A DNA stretch of 64,000 nt. Source: Sandaracinaceae bacterium (lineage in GTDB: Bacteria > Myxococcota_A > Polyangia > Polyangiales > Houyiibacteriaceae). Each line of letters opens with the position of its first letter. The first letter of the stretch is position 1. A model generated the notes under the pieces. The model was not told where the DNA came from, made no database searches, and was given only the letters and a program-made list of their open reading frames with translations. Below are positions 27,585 through 37,238 of this stretch, piece after piece. The position numbers and the translations under genes were made by a program. The DNA lies in assembly GCA_020633055.1 (NCBI GenBank), contig JACKEJ010000012.1:1-64000 (forward strand). The letters are read 5' to 3'.

Positions 27585-27601
27585 AGCAACGGGCGTGCCT
27601 A
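27585..27601 (-). promoter_or_regulatory. Sigma-54 (RpoN) promoter of the gsp operon
   Basis: Read on the minus strand this is A-GGCACG-CCCG-TTGCT, which matches the RpoN consensus TGGCACG-N4-TTGCW at all but the first base and keeps the GG...GC pair with exactly 10 bases between them. The predicted start of transcription is about 27574, roughly 10 bases before the gspC ATG at 27564, which is short for a leader. Two GACA-N3-TGTC sites lie upstream at enhancer distance, and a sigma-54 activator gene is adjacent. The rpoN gene itself is not in this window. Confidence 0.75.
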
Positions 27602-27675
27602 CTCCGAAAATGTCCCCGACACCAGCGAAACACCCATGTTTCTCGCGTGTTCGGGGGTGTGAGGGACCCGCGGCG

Positions 27676-27689
27676 GGACAACCTGTCAC
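27676..27689. promoter_or_regulatory. Predicted activator-binding site A (GACA-N3-TGTC)
   Basis: The sequence GGACAACCTGTCAC contains the palindromic core GACA-ACC-TGTC (27677-27687). Its centre is about 83 bp upstream of the -24 GG of the gsp promoter, a normal distance for an enhancer of a sigma-54 promoter. The flanks (GGACA..CTGTCAC) resemble the site at 29141-29154 in 12 of 14 bases. Confidence 0.6.
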
Positions 27690-27713
27690 GCGTGCCGCGG
27701 AGATCTCCCGGGC

Positions 27714-29108
<1,395 letters not shown>

Positions 29109-29140
29109 CGGTGGTCCGTGGTCGTTTTGGCAGCGGTCTT

Positions 29141-29171
29141 GGACATTCTGTCACACCTAGACAGGATGTCC
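29141..29171. promoter_or_regulatory. Two adjacent GACA-N3-TGTC sites in the regulator/AI-2E divergent promoter
   Basis: The cores GACA-TTC-TGTC (29142-29152) and GACA-GGA-TGTC (29160-29170) are centred 18 bp apart. Together they form a larger imperfect dyad with 12-base arms, one mismatch and a 7-base spacer. They lie between the regulator start (29108) and the transporter start (29284). They overlap a possible plus-strand -35 (TTGGAC, 29139-29144), so autoregulation, or repression of the transporter, is plausible. The operator role is inference from repetition of the motif. Confidence 0.55.
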
Positions 29172-29283
29172 GAAGTGCGCGAGGCGGAATCGTCGGTGAA
29201 TTCGCCGCCCGACGGTGGCGGCACGTCCGGCCTCTGCATGCGCTGTGCCCACCGCGACGCCCACTGGCTGCTACAGTCGGTGC

Positions 29284-30333
29284 GTGGTCCAACGCCGAGG
29301 TTCCAACGTCGCCCTGGTGGTCGCCTGCGTGGTGGTGATCGCCGCAGGGATCAAGCTCGCCTCTCCTCTCTTGAGCCAGCTGGTGTTGGCGGCCTTTCTA
29401 GCCACCGTCACGGCCCCGCTGGTGCTCGGGCTGCGACGCCGCGGTGTCCCCGTGGCGCTAGCCATCGCGGCTGGCGTGCTGGTCGACGTCGCGCTCGTGG
29501 CGAGCTTGATCACGTTCGTCGCGGGCTCGGTCACCGCGTTCAGTCAGCGCCTGCCCATGTACGAGGAGCGCATGAGCACGCTGGGCACCCACGTCTCCGA
29601 CTGGTTGCTCTCGCACGGGGTCGACGTGTCACTCGCTGCGCTGCGCGAGGTGGTCGACCCGGGGGTGCTGGTCGGGATGGCGCGCTCGGTCGTACAGAGC
29701 GTGGCCGAGCTGCTCTCGCGCATCCTCATCATGCTGCTGATGGTCGCGTTCATGCTGATCGAGGCCGTCGGCATCGAGCGCAAGCTGGTGCGCGTGGTGG
29801 AGGACCGCGCCGACCTCAGCGACCTGCGCGACGGGGTAGGGCACGTGCACAAGTACCTGTACGTGAAGAGCGGCACGAGCGCGATGACGGGCGCGCTCGT
29901 CGCCGCGTGGTGCTGGGTGTGCGGCGTCGACCTGCCGCTGCTGTGGGGTCTCCTCGCGTTCTTGCTCAACTACATCCCGAACATCGGGAGCATCATCGCC
30001 GCCGTCCCGCCCGTCCTGCTGGCGTTGGTGCAGCACGGGGTCGGCGCCGCCTTGGCGGTTGCAGCCGGCTACCTCGCGGTCAACTTCACCATCGGCAACA
30101 TGTTGGAGCCCCGCTGGATGGGCAGAGCGCTCGGGCTGTCGTCGCTCGTGGTCTTTCTGTCGATGCTCGTGTGGGGCTGGCTGCTCGGGCCCGTGGGAGC
30201 GCTCTTCAGCGCCCCCCTCACCATGATGCTCAAGCACTGGCTCGAGCACACCACGGACCTGGCGTGGGTGGCTGTCCTGCTCAGCCCGACCGAAGAGGCC
30301 CTGTCGCCCGCCAGCGAACCCAGCTCGCCCTGA
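29284..30333 (+). CDS. AI-2E family transporter (TqsA/PerM-like membrane protein)
   Basis: This 349-residue polytopic protein belongs to the family that includes TqsA, PerM and YdiK. GTG 29284 gives the normal length. There are about eight helices: a leading pair (VALVVACVVVIAAG, LVLAAFLATVTAPLVLGL), VALAIAAGVLVDVALVASLITFV, then a periplasmic-like stretch, and the conserved late region LPLLWGLLAFLLNYIPNIGSIIAAVPPVLLAL followed by NFTIGNMLEPRWMGRALGLSSLVVFLSMLVWGWLLGPVGALFSAPLTMMLK. The LNYIPNIGSIIAAVPP and EPRxMGRxLGLSP-type motifs are diagnostic. It is divergent from the NtrC-family regulator and shares its operator region. Real substrates of this family are poorly known. Confidence 0.9.
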   Translation: MVQRRGSNVALVVACVVVIAAGIKLASPLLSQLVLAAFLATVTAPLVLGLRRRGVPVALAIAAGVLVDVALVASLITFVAGSVTAFSQRLPMYEERMSTLGTHVSDWLLSHGVDVSLAALREVVDPGVLVGMARSVVQSVAELLSRILIMLLMVAFMLIEAVGIERKLVRVVEDRADLSDLRDGVGHVHKYLYVKSGTSAMTGALVAAWCWVCGVDLPLLWGLLAFLLNYIPNIGSIIAAVPPVLLALVQHGVGAALAVAAGYLAVNFTIGNMLEPRWMGRALGLSSLVVFLSMLVWGWLLGPVGALFSAPLTMMLKHWLEHTTDLAWVAVLLSPTEEALSPASEPSSP

Positions 30334-30368
30334 CCCGTAGCGCGACGAACCGCGAGGGTGCTATACGG

Positions 30369-31403
30369 ATGTTCAGCATGCGCCTCGTCAGCAACCCACC
30401 CAACCCGTTCGCGCACCACAGCCTCGAGTGGGACGGGCCCGTGCCCCCGGCCGAGTTGCAGCTGTTCGAAGAGAACGCGCGCAGCGTGCTCTCGCGCAAC
30501 GACAGCCCCGACATCGGCTTCGAGTACAGCCTCAACCCCTACCGGGGTTGCTTCCACGCCTGCGCGTACTGCTACGCCCGGCCCACGCACCAGTATCTCG
30601 ACTTCGGCGCTGGGACCGACTTCGACCGCAAGATCGTCGTGAAGGTGAACGCCCCCGAGCGGCTCCGCGAGGCGTTCCGCAAGCCCAGCTGGGCGGGGCG
30701 CCCGCTCGTGTTCAGCGGCAACACGGACCCCTACCAGCCCATCGAGGCGCACTACGAGCTCACCAAGCGCTGCCTCGAGGTGTGCGCCGAGTACAAGAAC
30801 CCAGTCTACATCATCACCAAGAGCAAGCTCGTGCGCCGCGACGCGGCGTTGTTGGGGCGCCTCGCGCGCGAGACCGATGCACGCGTCGCCGTCAGCATCC
30901 CGTTCGCCGACGACGACGACGCGCGGCTGCTGGAGCCGTTCGCTTCGCCACCCAGCAAGCGCTTCGAGACGCTGCGGGTGCTGCGCGACGCGGGCGTCCC
31001 CACGACGGTCTCGCTAGCCCCCACCATCCCCGGCCTGAACGACGCACAGATCCCCGAGATCCTCGAGCGTGCGCGCGAGGCGGGCGCGGACAAGGCCTTC
31101 ATGACGCTGGTGCGCCTCGCGGCCGAGGTGCGCCCCGTGTTCGAACAGCGCCTGCGCGAGGCCTTCCCGCAGCGGGCCGACAAGGTGCTGCGCCGCGTGG
31201 GGGAGATGCGCAGCGGGCAGCGCGGGGGCTTCCACGAGCGCATGCGCGGCGAGGGTGAGCACTACCAGCTCGTCGAGCAGCTGTTCCGCAAGACGGCGTT
31301 GCGTCTCGGCTACGACCTGCAGCGCGGCCCGGAGCCCCTCGGGCCCAGCCCCTTCGCCCGGCCCATCGAGCCGCGTCGACAGCTCACCTTGTTCGAGGGC
31401 TGA
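30369..31403 (+). CDS. PA0069 family radical SAM protein
   Basis: This 344-residue protein carries the radical-SAM cluster motif in CFHACAYCYARPTH (CxxxCxxC), preceded by FEYSLNPYRG. GLVFSGNTDPYQPIEA-like text (VFSGNTDPYQPIEAHYELTKRCLEV) and PVYIITKSKLVRRDAALL are characteristic of the Rv2578c/PA0069 group, along with SLAPTIPGLNDAQI. It ends in RRQLTLFEG, as many members do. The reaction is unknown. The ATG at 30369 is used; the ATG at 30378 is also in frame. It follows the transporter gene by 35 bases. Confidence 0.93.
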   Translation: MFSMRLVSNPPNPFAHHSLEWDGPVPPAELQLFEENARSVLSRNDSPDIGFEYSLNPYRGCFHACAYCYARPTHQYLDFGAGTDFDRKIVVKVNAPERLREAFRKPSWAGRPLVFSGNTDPYQPIEAHYELTKRCLEVCAEYKNPVYIITKSKLVRRDAALLGRLARETDARVAVSIPFADDDDARLLEPFASPPSKRFETLRVLRDAGVPTTVSLAPTIPGLNDAQIPEILERAREAGADKAFMTLVRLAAEVRPVFEQRLREAFPQRADKVLRRVGEMRSGQRGGFHERMRGEGEHYQLVEQLFRKTALRLGYDLQRGPEPLGPSPFARPIEPRRQLTLFEG

Positions 31404-31500
31404 GCGCGTCGCGCCTCGCCGTGCGCGTCGCGTTGGCCGCGCACCATGCACTCACCAGGGCGGCTGGCGCACGCGGAGTGCCTGGCGGCGTCGCGGGTCG

Positions 31501-31851
31501 TCACAGGATGCGCAGCACGTCCTCGGGCGGGCGACCCAGCGCGGCGCGCTTCCCCGCGAGCGCGACGGGGCGCTCGATCAGCTTCGGGTGCGCCACCATC
31601 GCGTCGATGAGCGCGTCGTCGGACAACGACTCGTCAGCCAAGCCCAGCTCCTTGTACGCGTCCTCCTTGCGGCGCAGCAGCTCGCGCGGCGTCATGCGCA
31701 GCTTCTTGAGCACGGCCCGCAGCGTGTCGGCGTCTGGCGGGTCCTCGAGGTAGAGGCGCACCGTGACCGTCGCGCCGCGCCCTTCGAGCAGGGCCAGCGC
31801 CTCCCGGCTCTTGCTGCAGCGTGGGTTGTGCCAGAGCGTGACGCGGCTCAC
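31501..31851 (-). CDS. arsC: ArsC family reductase (glutaredoxin-coupled type)
   Basis: This is a 116-residue protein with the ArsC active site WHNPRCSKSREALALLEGRG (catalytic Cys in NPRCSKSR), the middle segment LKKLRMTPRELLRRKEDAYKELGL, and the C-terminal signature LIERPVALAGKRAALGRPPEDVLRIL, including the basic residues that bind arsenate. The GTG start (31851) overlaps the stop of the upstream reductase gene (GTGA). No arsB, arsR or acr3 lies nearby, so arsenate reduction in vivo is uncertain; chromosomal stand-alone ArsC/YfgD-like genes are common. Confidence 0.88.
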   Translation of the reverse strand: MSRVTLWHNPRCSKSREALALLEGRGATVTVRLYLEDPPDADTLRAVLKKLRMTPRELLRRKEDAYKELGLADESLSDDALIDAMVAHPKLIERPVALAGKRAALGRPPEDVLRIL

Positions 31852-32906
31852 GAGACTGCCCCCACACGCAGGTCGCAGTCCTCGAAGCACGTGATGTAGT
31901 CCGCGCCGAACGCCAAAGATGGCGTCTTGGCCCCGGCCTCCACCTCGCCGTTGGCCAGGCGCAGCGTGGCATCCACGGCCGTGCGCGCCGTGAGCGTGTA
32001 GCCCTCGGGCGTGGTCAGCGTGGCCTCCACGCGGTCTCCCGCGGCGTTGCGCACCTGGCCCCAGATGGTGGAGCTGGCGCGCTCGCGCAGCTGCGCGTCC
32101 GGGCCGGTCATCGTGGCCTCCACGAGCGCCTTCAGGCCGCGCTGGACCAGGCTCGTGCCCAGCACGGGAGCCGCGTGGCGCAGGGCCTTCATGCCGCGAA
32201 TCTGACCGGGCGGGAGCGCCAGGAACACGGTGATGTTCGGGATGCCCGTGGACTGGTAGGCCGTCGACACGTCGCCCCAGGGGATGGCGACGCCCAGGCG
32301 CGTCTTGTCGCGGAAGGGGATCTCGCGGGTCTCGTGGGCCGTGGGGACGGACACCAGGCGCCCGTCGCGCCGGACCTTGCCGCCGTGCGGGAGCGCCTCG
32401 ATCATCGTCTTGGTGGTGCCCCGGCTGGACGCGCCGTCGCCACGGAACGCCAAGACCAGCTCGGTCGCGTCGGGCAGCGCGGCATGCAGCGACGCCGCCA
32501 CGCAGTCGGTGGGCACCACGTCGAAGCCAGCGCCTGGCAGCAGGACCACGCCGCGCGCCTTCGCGTCGGTGTCGCGCGCGGCGCATGCCTCGAACACGTC
32601 GATCTCGCCGGTGATGTCGGTGTAGTGCGTGCCGCTCCGCAGGCAGGCGTCCACGACGGGCGCGCTGGTGGCCGAGAAGGGCCCGGCGGCGAGCGCGATG
32701 GCGTCCACGTCCGCGAGCTGTCCCGCGATGGCCGCCGGGTCGCTCAGGTCGAAGGCGCGGTACTCGAGGCCGTGGCGCTCGGCCAGGGGGCGGATCACCT
32801 CGACGCGTCGGCCGGCCAGCACGGGGCGCTCGCCACGGCGGGCGGCCTCCTCGACCATCAGCTGGCCGGTGTATCCGTTGGCTCCGTAGAGCATCCACCT
32901 ACTCAT
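31848..32906 (-). CDS. Saccharopine dehydrogenase-like NAD(P)-dependent reductase (trans-acting enoyl reductase type)
   Basis: This 352-residue protein has an N-terminal Rossmann motif (WMLYGANGYTGQLMVEEAARRGERPVLAGRR), the typical GATGYTG-type start of the saccharopine dehydrogenase NADP-binding family. It includes VDAIALAAGPFSATSAPVVDACLRSGTHYTDITGE, which resembles mycobacterial trans-acting enoyl reductases and human SCCPDH. The C-terminus is beta-rich (VEATLTTPEGYTLTARTAVDATLRL). ATG 32906 follows AAAGGG; an in-frame upstream extension lacks family sequence. It overlaps arsC by GTGA and is divergent from an acyl-CoA dehydrogenase gene, with a strong palindrome at 33049-33072 in between. 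A lipid-linked substrate is inferred. Confidence 0.82.
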   Translation of the reverse strand: MSRWMLYGANGYTGQLMVEEAARRGERPVLAGRRVEVIRPLAERHGLEYRAFDLSDPAAIAGQLADVDAIALAAGPFSATSAPVVDACLRSGTHYTDITGEIDVFEACAARDTDAKARGVVLLPGAGFDVVPTDCVAASLHAALPDATELVLAFRGDGASSRGTTKTMIEALPHGGKVRRDGRLVSVPTAHETREIPFRDKTRLGVAIPWGDVSTAYQSTGIPNITVFLALPPGQIRGMKALRHAAPVLGTSLVQRGLKALVEATMTGPDAQLRERASSTIWGQVRNAAGDRVEATLTTPEGYTLTARTAVDATLRLANGEVEAGAKTPSLAFGADYITCFEDCDLRVGAVS

Positions 32907-33048
32907 CGCGACGCACCCTTTCTTCTCTCGCTCGCGGCCTGTCCGAGAACGGGCTGCCGAGCAGGCCGGCGCTTCCACGCGGCGAGGCCTCGTTCTGGGT
33001 CAGGTCGGTGGCGCTCGCAAGCGGAGCGTGCCGACTGTCACACGACGC

Positions 33049-33072
33049 GAAAATGAACCGCCATTCATTTTC
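33049..33072. promoter_or_regulatory. Perfect 9-6-9 palindrome in divergent promoter region
   Basis: The arms GAAAATGAA and TTCATTTTC are perfect inverse complements with the 6-base spacer CCGCCA. The dyad lies 40 bases before the acyl-CoA dehydrogenase ATG (33112) and about 140 bases from the reductase start (32906). It is AT-rich in a 70% GC setting, which is typical of a TetR- or FadR-like operator. No matching regulator gene is adjacent, so the binding protein is not known. Confidence 0.6.
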
Positions 33073-33111
33073 TGGTGGGCCGCTCGCCCCAGCGGTGGTA
33101 CGTGGCCTGTC

Positions 33112-34260
33112 ATGAACTTCCAAGAGACCGAAGAGCAGACCCTCCTGCGCCAAGAGATCCGTGCGCTCGCCAAGCCGTTCGGGCGGGAGTACTACCTGGC
33201 CAAGGCGCGCGCGGGGGAGCCGCTCGACGAGCTCTGGAACGCCGTGGGCGACGCGGGATATCTGGGGGTCAACATCCCGGAGTCGCACGGGGGTGGCGGG
33301 CTGGGCATCACCGAGCTGGCCATGGTCAGCGAGGAGCTGGCGGCTGCGGGCTGTCCGCTGCTGCTGCTGCTCGTCTCCCCCGCCATCTGCGGCACCATCC
33401 TCGCGCGCTTCGGGACCCCGGCGCAGCAGGACACGTGGCTGCCCGGCCTGGCTACCGGCAAGACCAAGCTCGTGTTCGCCATCACCGAGCCCGACGCCGG
33501 ATCGAACTCGCATCGCATCTCCACCGTGGCCAAGCGCGACGGCGACGACTGGGTGTTGAGCGGCACCAAGTACTACATCTCGGGCGTCGACGAGGCGGAC
33601 GCCATCCTCGTGGTGGCGGCCACGCAGGGCGCAGACGGGCGTCCTGGCCTGTCCCTGTTCCTGGTGGACGCCGACGCGCCCGGCCTGACCAAGACCCCCA
33701 TCCCCATGGAGTTGGTCGCGGCCGAGCGTCAGTTCACGCTGTTCTTCGACGGCGTGCGCGTGCCGGCCGAGCGGCTGGTGGGCAACCCGGGGCATGGGCT
33801 GCAGCAGGTGTTCATCGGGCTGAACCCCGAGCGCATCCTCGGGGCGGCCATGGGCAACGGCATCGCGCGCTACGCGCTCTCGGCGGGGGCTCGCTACGCG
33901 AACGAGCGAGCCGTCTTCGGCGCGCCCATCGGCACGCACCAGGGTATCGCCCACCCGCTCGCGCAGGCCAAGATCGAGGTCGAGCTGGCCCGCCTCATGA
34001 CCACCAAGGCCGCCTGGCTGTTCGACCAGGGGCTGGACGCCGCGGAGGCCGCGAACATGGCCAAGTACGCCGCTGCGGAGGCTGCGCTCGCTGCGGTCGA
34101 TGCCGCCATCCAGACGCATGGCGGCAACGGCATGTCCGAGGAGTACGGCATCGCGGCGCTGTGGGGCGTCGCCCGCACGCTCCGCATCGCGCCCGTCAGC
34201 CGCGAGATGATCCTCAACTTCATCGCGCAGCACTCGCTGCAGCTGCCGAAGTCGTACTGA
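33112..34260 (+). CDS. Acyl-CoA dehydrogenase
   Basis: This is a 382-residue flavoprotein. The N-terminal helical domain (FQETEEQTLLRQEIRALAKPFG) leads to the FAD/substrate motifs FAITEPDAGSNSHRISTVAKRDGDDWVLSGTKYYISGVDEAD. The C-terminal domain has RYANERAVFGAPIGTHQGIAHPLAQAKIEVELAR and THGGNGMSEEYGIAALWGVARTLRIAPVSREMILNFIAQHSL; the catalytic base is likely a Glu in the GGNGMSEEY segment. ATG 33112 is chosen because it begins the conserved domain; the in-frame leader from 33028 is low quality. It shares a divergent promoter and palindromic site with the lipid-type reductase at 32906. The physiological acyl chain is unknown. Confidence 0.92.
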   Translation: MNFQETEEQTLLRQEIRALAKPFGREYYLAKARAGEPLDELWNAVGDAGYLGVNIPESHGGGGLGITELAMVSEELAAAGCPLLLLLVSPAICGTILARFGTPAQQDTWLPGLATGKTKLVFAITEPDAGSNSHRISTVAKRDGDDWVLSGTKYYISGVDEADAILVVAATQGADGRPGLSLFLVDADAPGLTKTPIPMELVAAERQFTLFFDGVRVPAERLVGNPGHGLQQVFIGLNPERILGAAMGNGIARYALSAGARYANERAVFGAPIGTHQGIAHPLAQAKIEVELARLMTTKAAWLFDQGLDAAEAANMAKYAAAEAALAAVDAAIQTHGGNGMSEEYGIAALWGVARTLRIAPVSREMILNFIAQHSLQLPKSY

Positions 34261-34291
34261 CGACGCGCACGCACGTCCGCCCGACCGCGAT

Positions 34292-35098
34292 ATGCTGCTG
34301 CGCATGGCCGACCGTCCGTTGTCCTCCGCGCTCTCACGCCTGCTCCCTTTCGTGCTGATCGGCGCGTTGTTCCCTGCGTCCGCCTGCGAGCCCGACGAGG
34401 TCCGCGAGCGACCCGGCCGTGGGCTCGAGGGACCCAACCCTGCTGCAGTGGCGAACCTGCCGTCTGCCGACGAGGGTCAGAGGGCGCGTCCCCCAGGCCG
34501 CCGTCCCCTGGGCGAGGCGTTCGGCAGCCCCGCGCCCTTCCCGACCGACGCGCCACCCAGCGAGTCTTCGGGAGAGCCCAGCATCGAGAACGGCGTGCCC
34601 CAGGGACCACCACGCGACCTCAGCGCCGAGCTTCACGCGGCGTTGGGCCAACCCGTCCAGTGCGTGGCGGGCGCGCCGGACGCGGCCACCATCGACGTGC
34701 GCGTCTCGACCGTCGTCGACCAAGGCGGATCCGTCCTGCGGGCGACGGTCTCTGGTGGGCTCTCCCCTGGCGGCCTCGCCTGCATGCAGGCACGGGCCCT
34801 CTCGGTCAGGTTTCGATCGCCCGTGCCGCGCGCGCCCATCACCGTCAGCACCGTCGTCTCGTTTCGGCGGACCGCGGAGGGCGTCGAGGCGACCCGCACG
34901 CCCGTCGAGACCCCACGTGAGCTGCCTCCGGGTGCCGTGGACCCGATGGGGGGCAACGCCGTGCCCATCGCGCCCCGCGCAGGGCAGGCCATCTCCGCTC
35001 CCGCTGGCCGGCCGGTGCAGGCGGCCCCCGGGACACCGGTCAGCAACAACCAGGGCGTCAGCATCATGGGCCCGACGGGCACGCCCATCCGCCGTTGA
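34292..35098 (+). CDS. Putative lipoprotein, function unknown
   Basis: This 268-residue protein has a signal sequence LLPFVLIGALFPASAC (lipobox SAC, Cys near 32), so it is probably lipidated. A Pro/Gly/Ala-rich disordered region (about 40-115) follows, then a beta domain (AATIDVRVSTVVDQGGSVLRATVSGG; RSPVPRAPITVSTVVSFRRT) and another Pro/Gly tail. No family is recognised. The start may be ATG 34292 or ATG 34304. It follows the acyl-CoA dehydrogenase by 31 bases on the same strand. Confidence 0.6.
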   Translation: MLLRMADRPLSSALSRLLPFVLIGALFPASACEPDEVRERPGRGLEGPNPAAVANLPSADEGQRARPPGRRPLGEAFGSPAPFPTDAPPSESSGEPSIENGVPQGPPRDLSAELHAALGQPVQCVAGAPDAATIDVRVSTVVDQGGSVLRATVSGGLSPGGLACMQARALSVRFRSPVPRAPITVSTVVSFRRTAEGVEATRTPVETPRELPPGAVDPMGGNAVPIAPRAGQAISAPAGRPVQAAPGTPVSNNQGVSIMGPTGTPIRR

Positions 35099-35216
35099 GC
35101 GAAGCGCGGCACGCGACGCATGCCCTCCTGCTCCGCGGCTTCCGTCGTCGCCCGCAGGAGACACGCCGTGGTAGATTCCCCGCGCCCCGACGTAAGCCGG
35201 TGGTGACGGAGGTCCC

Positions 35217-36155
35217 ATGCAGTTCACGACACGCCATCTTCGCCCGAGCGTCACGCGCGCGCTCTCCCTCTCTCTCGCGTCCTGCGCCGTGGTCCTCGCG
35301 AGCGCCGCGACCCTCTCCGCCCAGCGGGGCGGAGCGCAGCGCTACGACATCCACTTTCATCGGCCGCTCGCCGTTGGCGCCCGCGCGCGTGTCGAGCTCA
35401 CCGGCAGCAAGCAGATCTCCATGGAACGCGTGAACGGGCGCAACCGCGAGTCCGTGCGCGATGAGACCGTGCAGGTGCGCTTCGTCGCGGTGGAGCGCGT
35501 CACAGCGATCAGCGCCATCGGGAAGGCGACCACGCTCGAGTACACCATCGAGGCCTTCGAGATCACACGGGACGGGACGCGGACCACCCCCTTGGCCGTC
35601 GGTACGGTGCTGACGTTGGAGCGGTCCACGCAGCCAGGGGGCGACGGCCACATGCGCGTGAACGGTCGCGACGTCTCGGAGGAGGTCGCGGAAGCGCTCT
35701 CCATCGTGCTCTCCCGCAGCGCGACCGACACCACGGACGACGAGGTCTTCGGTTCACAGACCCCACGTCGGGTGGGTGAGCGCTGGAACGTGAACGCGAC
35801 GGCGGCGCAGCAGCAGCTGGCGGCGACCGGTGCCCCCGACATGCGGTTGCGCGGCGAGGTGCGCGCCACCGAGCTCGTCACCGTCGACACGCTGCCCTGC
35901 CTCACCCTGACCGCCAACATTCAGGGCCAGCTGCGCGGGTTGCCCAACTTGCCCCCCTCGGCCTCCTTCCGCAGCGGCACCATGCAGATGAACGCGACGG
36001 GAGCGTTCCCCGTGGACGGCAGCACGCGACCTCCCACCGGCACGCTGAGCGTGGTGGTGGACGTGAATTTCTCCGTCTCGGCCCAGGGCCAGACGCAGAA
36101 CTTCCACATGGTGGTGCGCGAGGAGCGCAGCGAGCATCTGACCGTGCTCCCCTGA
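35217..36155 (+). CDS. Exported protein, function unknown
   Basis: This is a 312-residue protein. GGAGGT sits 3 bases upstream of ATG 35217. A signal peptide (SLSLASCAVVLASAATLSAQ, cleavage near residue 36) is followed by a beta-rich region (VRDETVQVRFVAVERVTAISAIGKATTLEYTIEAFEITRDG). It reads like myxobacterial secreted proteins that measure or bind something, but no family can be named. A 15-base sequence at its 3' end (TGACCGTGCTCCCCT) recurs 72 bp downstream, suggesting a partial duplication. Confidence 0.6.
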   Translation: MQFTTRHLRPSVTRALSLSLASCAVVLASAATLSAQRGGAQRYDIHFHRPLAVGARARVELTGSKQISMERVNGRNRESVRDETVQVRFVAVERVTAISAIGKATTLEYTIEAFEITRDGTRTTPLAVGTVLTLERSTQPGGDGHMRVNGRDVSEEVAEALSIVLSRSATDTTDDEVFGSQTPRRVGERWNVNATAAQQQLAATGAPDMRLRGEVRATELVTVDTLPCLTLTANIQGQLRGLPNLPPSASFRSGTMQMNATGAFPVDGSTRPPTGTLSVVVDVNFSVSAQGQTQNFHMVVREERSEHLTVLP

Positions 36156-36225
36156 GTCTCGGAGAGGAGCCCCATGTCGCAGCGGGCGCCGACGAGCCCG
36201 CTCCAGCGCGTGACCGTGCTCCCCT
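36139..36225. repeat. 15-bp direct repeat at 3' end of exported-protein gene
   Basis: TGACCGTGCTCCCCT occurs at 36139-36153 (overlapping the stop of the gene above) and again at 36211-36225, 72 bp apart. The flanks are weakly similar. This looks like a decayed partial duplication of the gene end. Confidence 0.4.
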
Positions 36226-36282
36226 CCGCGTACTCGGTCCAGGCTCGAGGCTCCGGGTGTGGTCGACGGAGCGCACAGAGCG

Positions 36283-37230
36283 TCAGGGCGTGGCAGACTG
36301 GCGCGCCCGTGTTTCTCGCCGCGCGAGGGCCCATGGGATGGCCACGGCCACGAGGCTCGGGGCGTCGACCCACCACACGTTGAACCAGGCGCCGTGCAGC
36401 GCGCTCCCGGTGGCGTCCACGACGAACCACGCGAGCATCGACGTGGCGACGGCCGTGAGCACCCAGCGCTGTCCCGGCGCGCCGTGCAGCGCGAGGGCCA
36501 ACATCAGGAAGTGCGCGCCGAAGGTGGCCCCGATGATGCCGTAGCTGAAGCGCATCCACGTCAGCGCCTCTACGGTGAGCGCGCCTTCGAACCACGCCTC
36601 TGCGACCGCGCGCTGGTACACCCCGAAAAGTAGCGAGGTGCTACCCAGGCTCAGCGCGACGCCCACGGCGACGAACAGCCAGCAGACGAGGGTCAACGCG
36701 CGCCAGCTGGCAGTGATGGGGGCGTGGGGCGGTCGCATGACGCGCGCCGCGTCGAGAGCGCCCCGGCGGTGCGCCCACGCGAGCAAGGCGCCGAAGGAGA
36801 TGAACGGCAGCAGGTTGATCATCCACACGTTGAAGGTGGCCCCGACCGCGAGCGACATGCCCGAGTCCCACGCGAACCACCAGACGAGCCCGGCCACCAA
36901 GGCGCGGTGTGCCCAACGCTCCCCCGCGCGCAGCGGGTGGGCCACCAGCCAGGCGGCGGCGACCCACTTGCCTACGATGGACCCACCGATGATGACGTCC
37001 GTGAGCGCGGCGAAGGGCTCGAGCGCGGCAGGGAACGTGGGTGTCCCGAAGAGCACGTCGGCGGCGGCTTCGCGCCATGGAGCAAAGGCCCACGTGCGCC
37101 CTGCGAGCGCGAGCGCGAGCCCCACCAGCACGAACCAGACGCACGAAGCCCACGCGACCCGCACCTCGAGCGAGGGGGGTGACGTGGGCTCCGCTGGCTG
37201 CGAGCCAGACGCGGCGGGGCGTTTCCCCAC
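36283..37230 (-). CDS. Polytopic membrane protein paired with Tat-exported repeat protein
   Basis: This 315-residue integral membrane protein has about eight helices (for example WASCVWFVLVGLALALAGR, FAALTDVIIGGSIVGKWVAAAWLVA, WALTLVCWLFVAVGVALSLG, WMRFSYGIIGATFGAHFLMLALAL, WVLTAVATSMLAWFVVDATGSAL). It has many Trp and His residues near helix ends, but no motif I can name. The GTG start (37230) sits 8 bases after the upstream gene's stop, and a GAGGT lies about 6 bases before it, so the two genes are very likely cotranscribed. Transport, electron-transfer or anchoring roles are all possible. Confidence 0.65.
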   Translation of the reverse strand: MGKRPAASGSQPAEPTSPPSLEVRVAWASCVWFVLVGLALALAGRTWAFAPWREAAADVLFGTPTFPAALEPFAALTDVIIGGSIVGKWVAAAWLVAHPLRAGERWAHRALVAGLVWWFAWDSGMSLAVGATFNVWMINLLPFISFGALLAWAHRRGALDAARVMRPPHAPITASWRALTLVCWLFVAVGVALSLGSTSLLFGVYQRAVAEAWFEGALTVEALTWMRFSYGIIGATFGAHFLMLALALHGAPGQRWVLTAVATSMLAWFVVDATGSALHGAWFNVWWVDAPSLVAVAIPWALARRETRARQSATP

Positions 37231-37238
37231 CGACGACC

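Noticed and set aside
27611..27621. TGTC-CCC-GACA as another regulator site near the gsp promoter
   Set aside because: The half-sites are inverted relative to the four others and it lies about 12 bp from the -24 element, too close for an enhancer; kept as possible chance symmetry.
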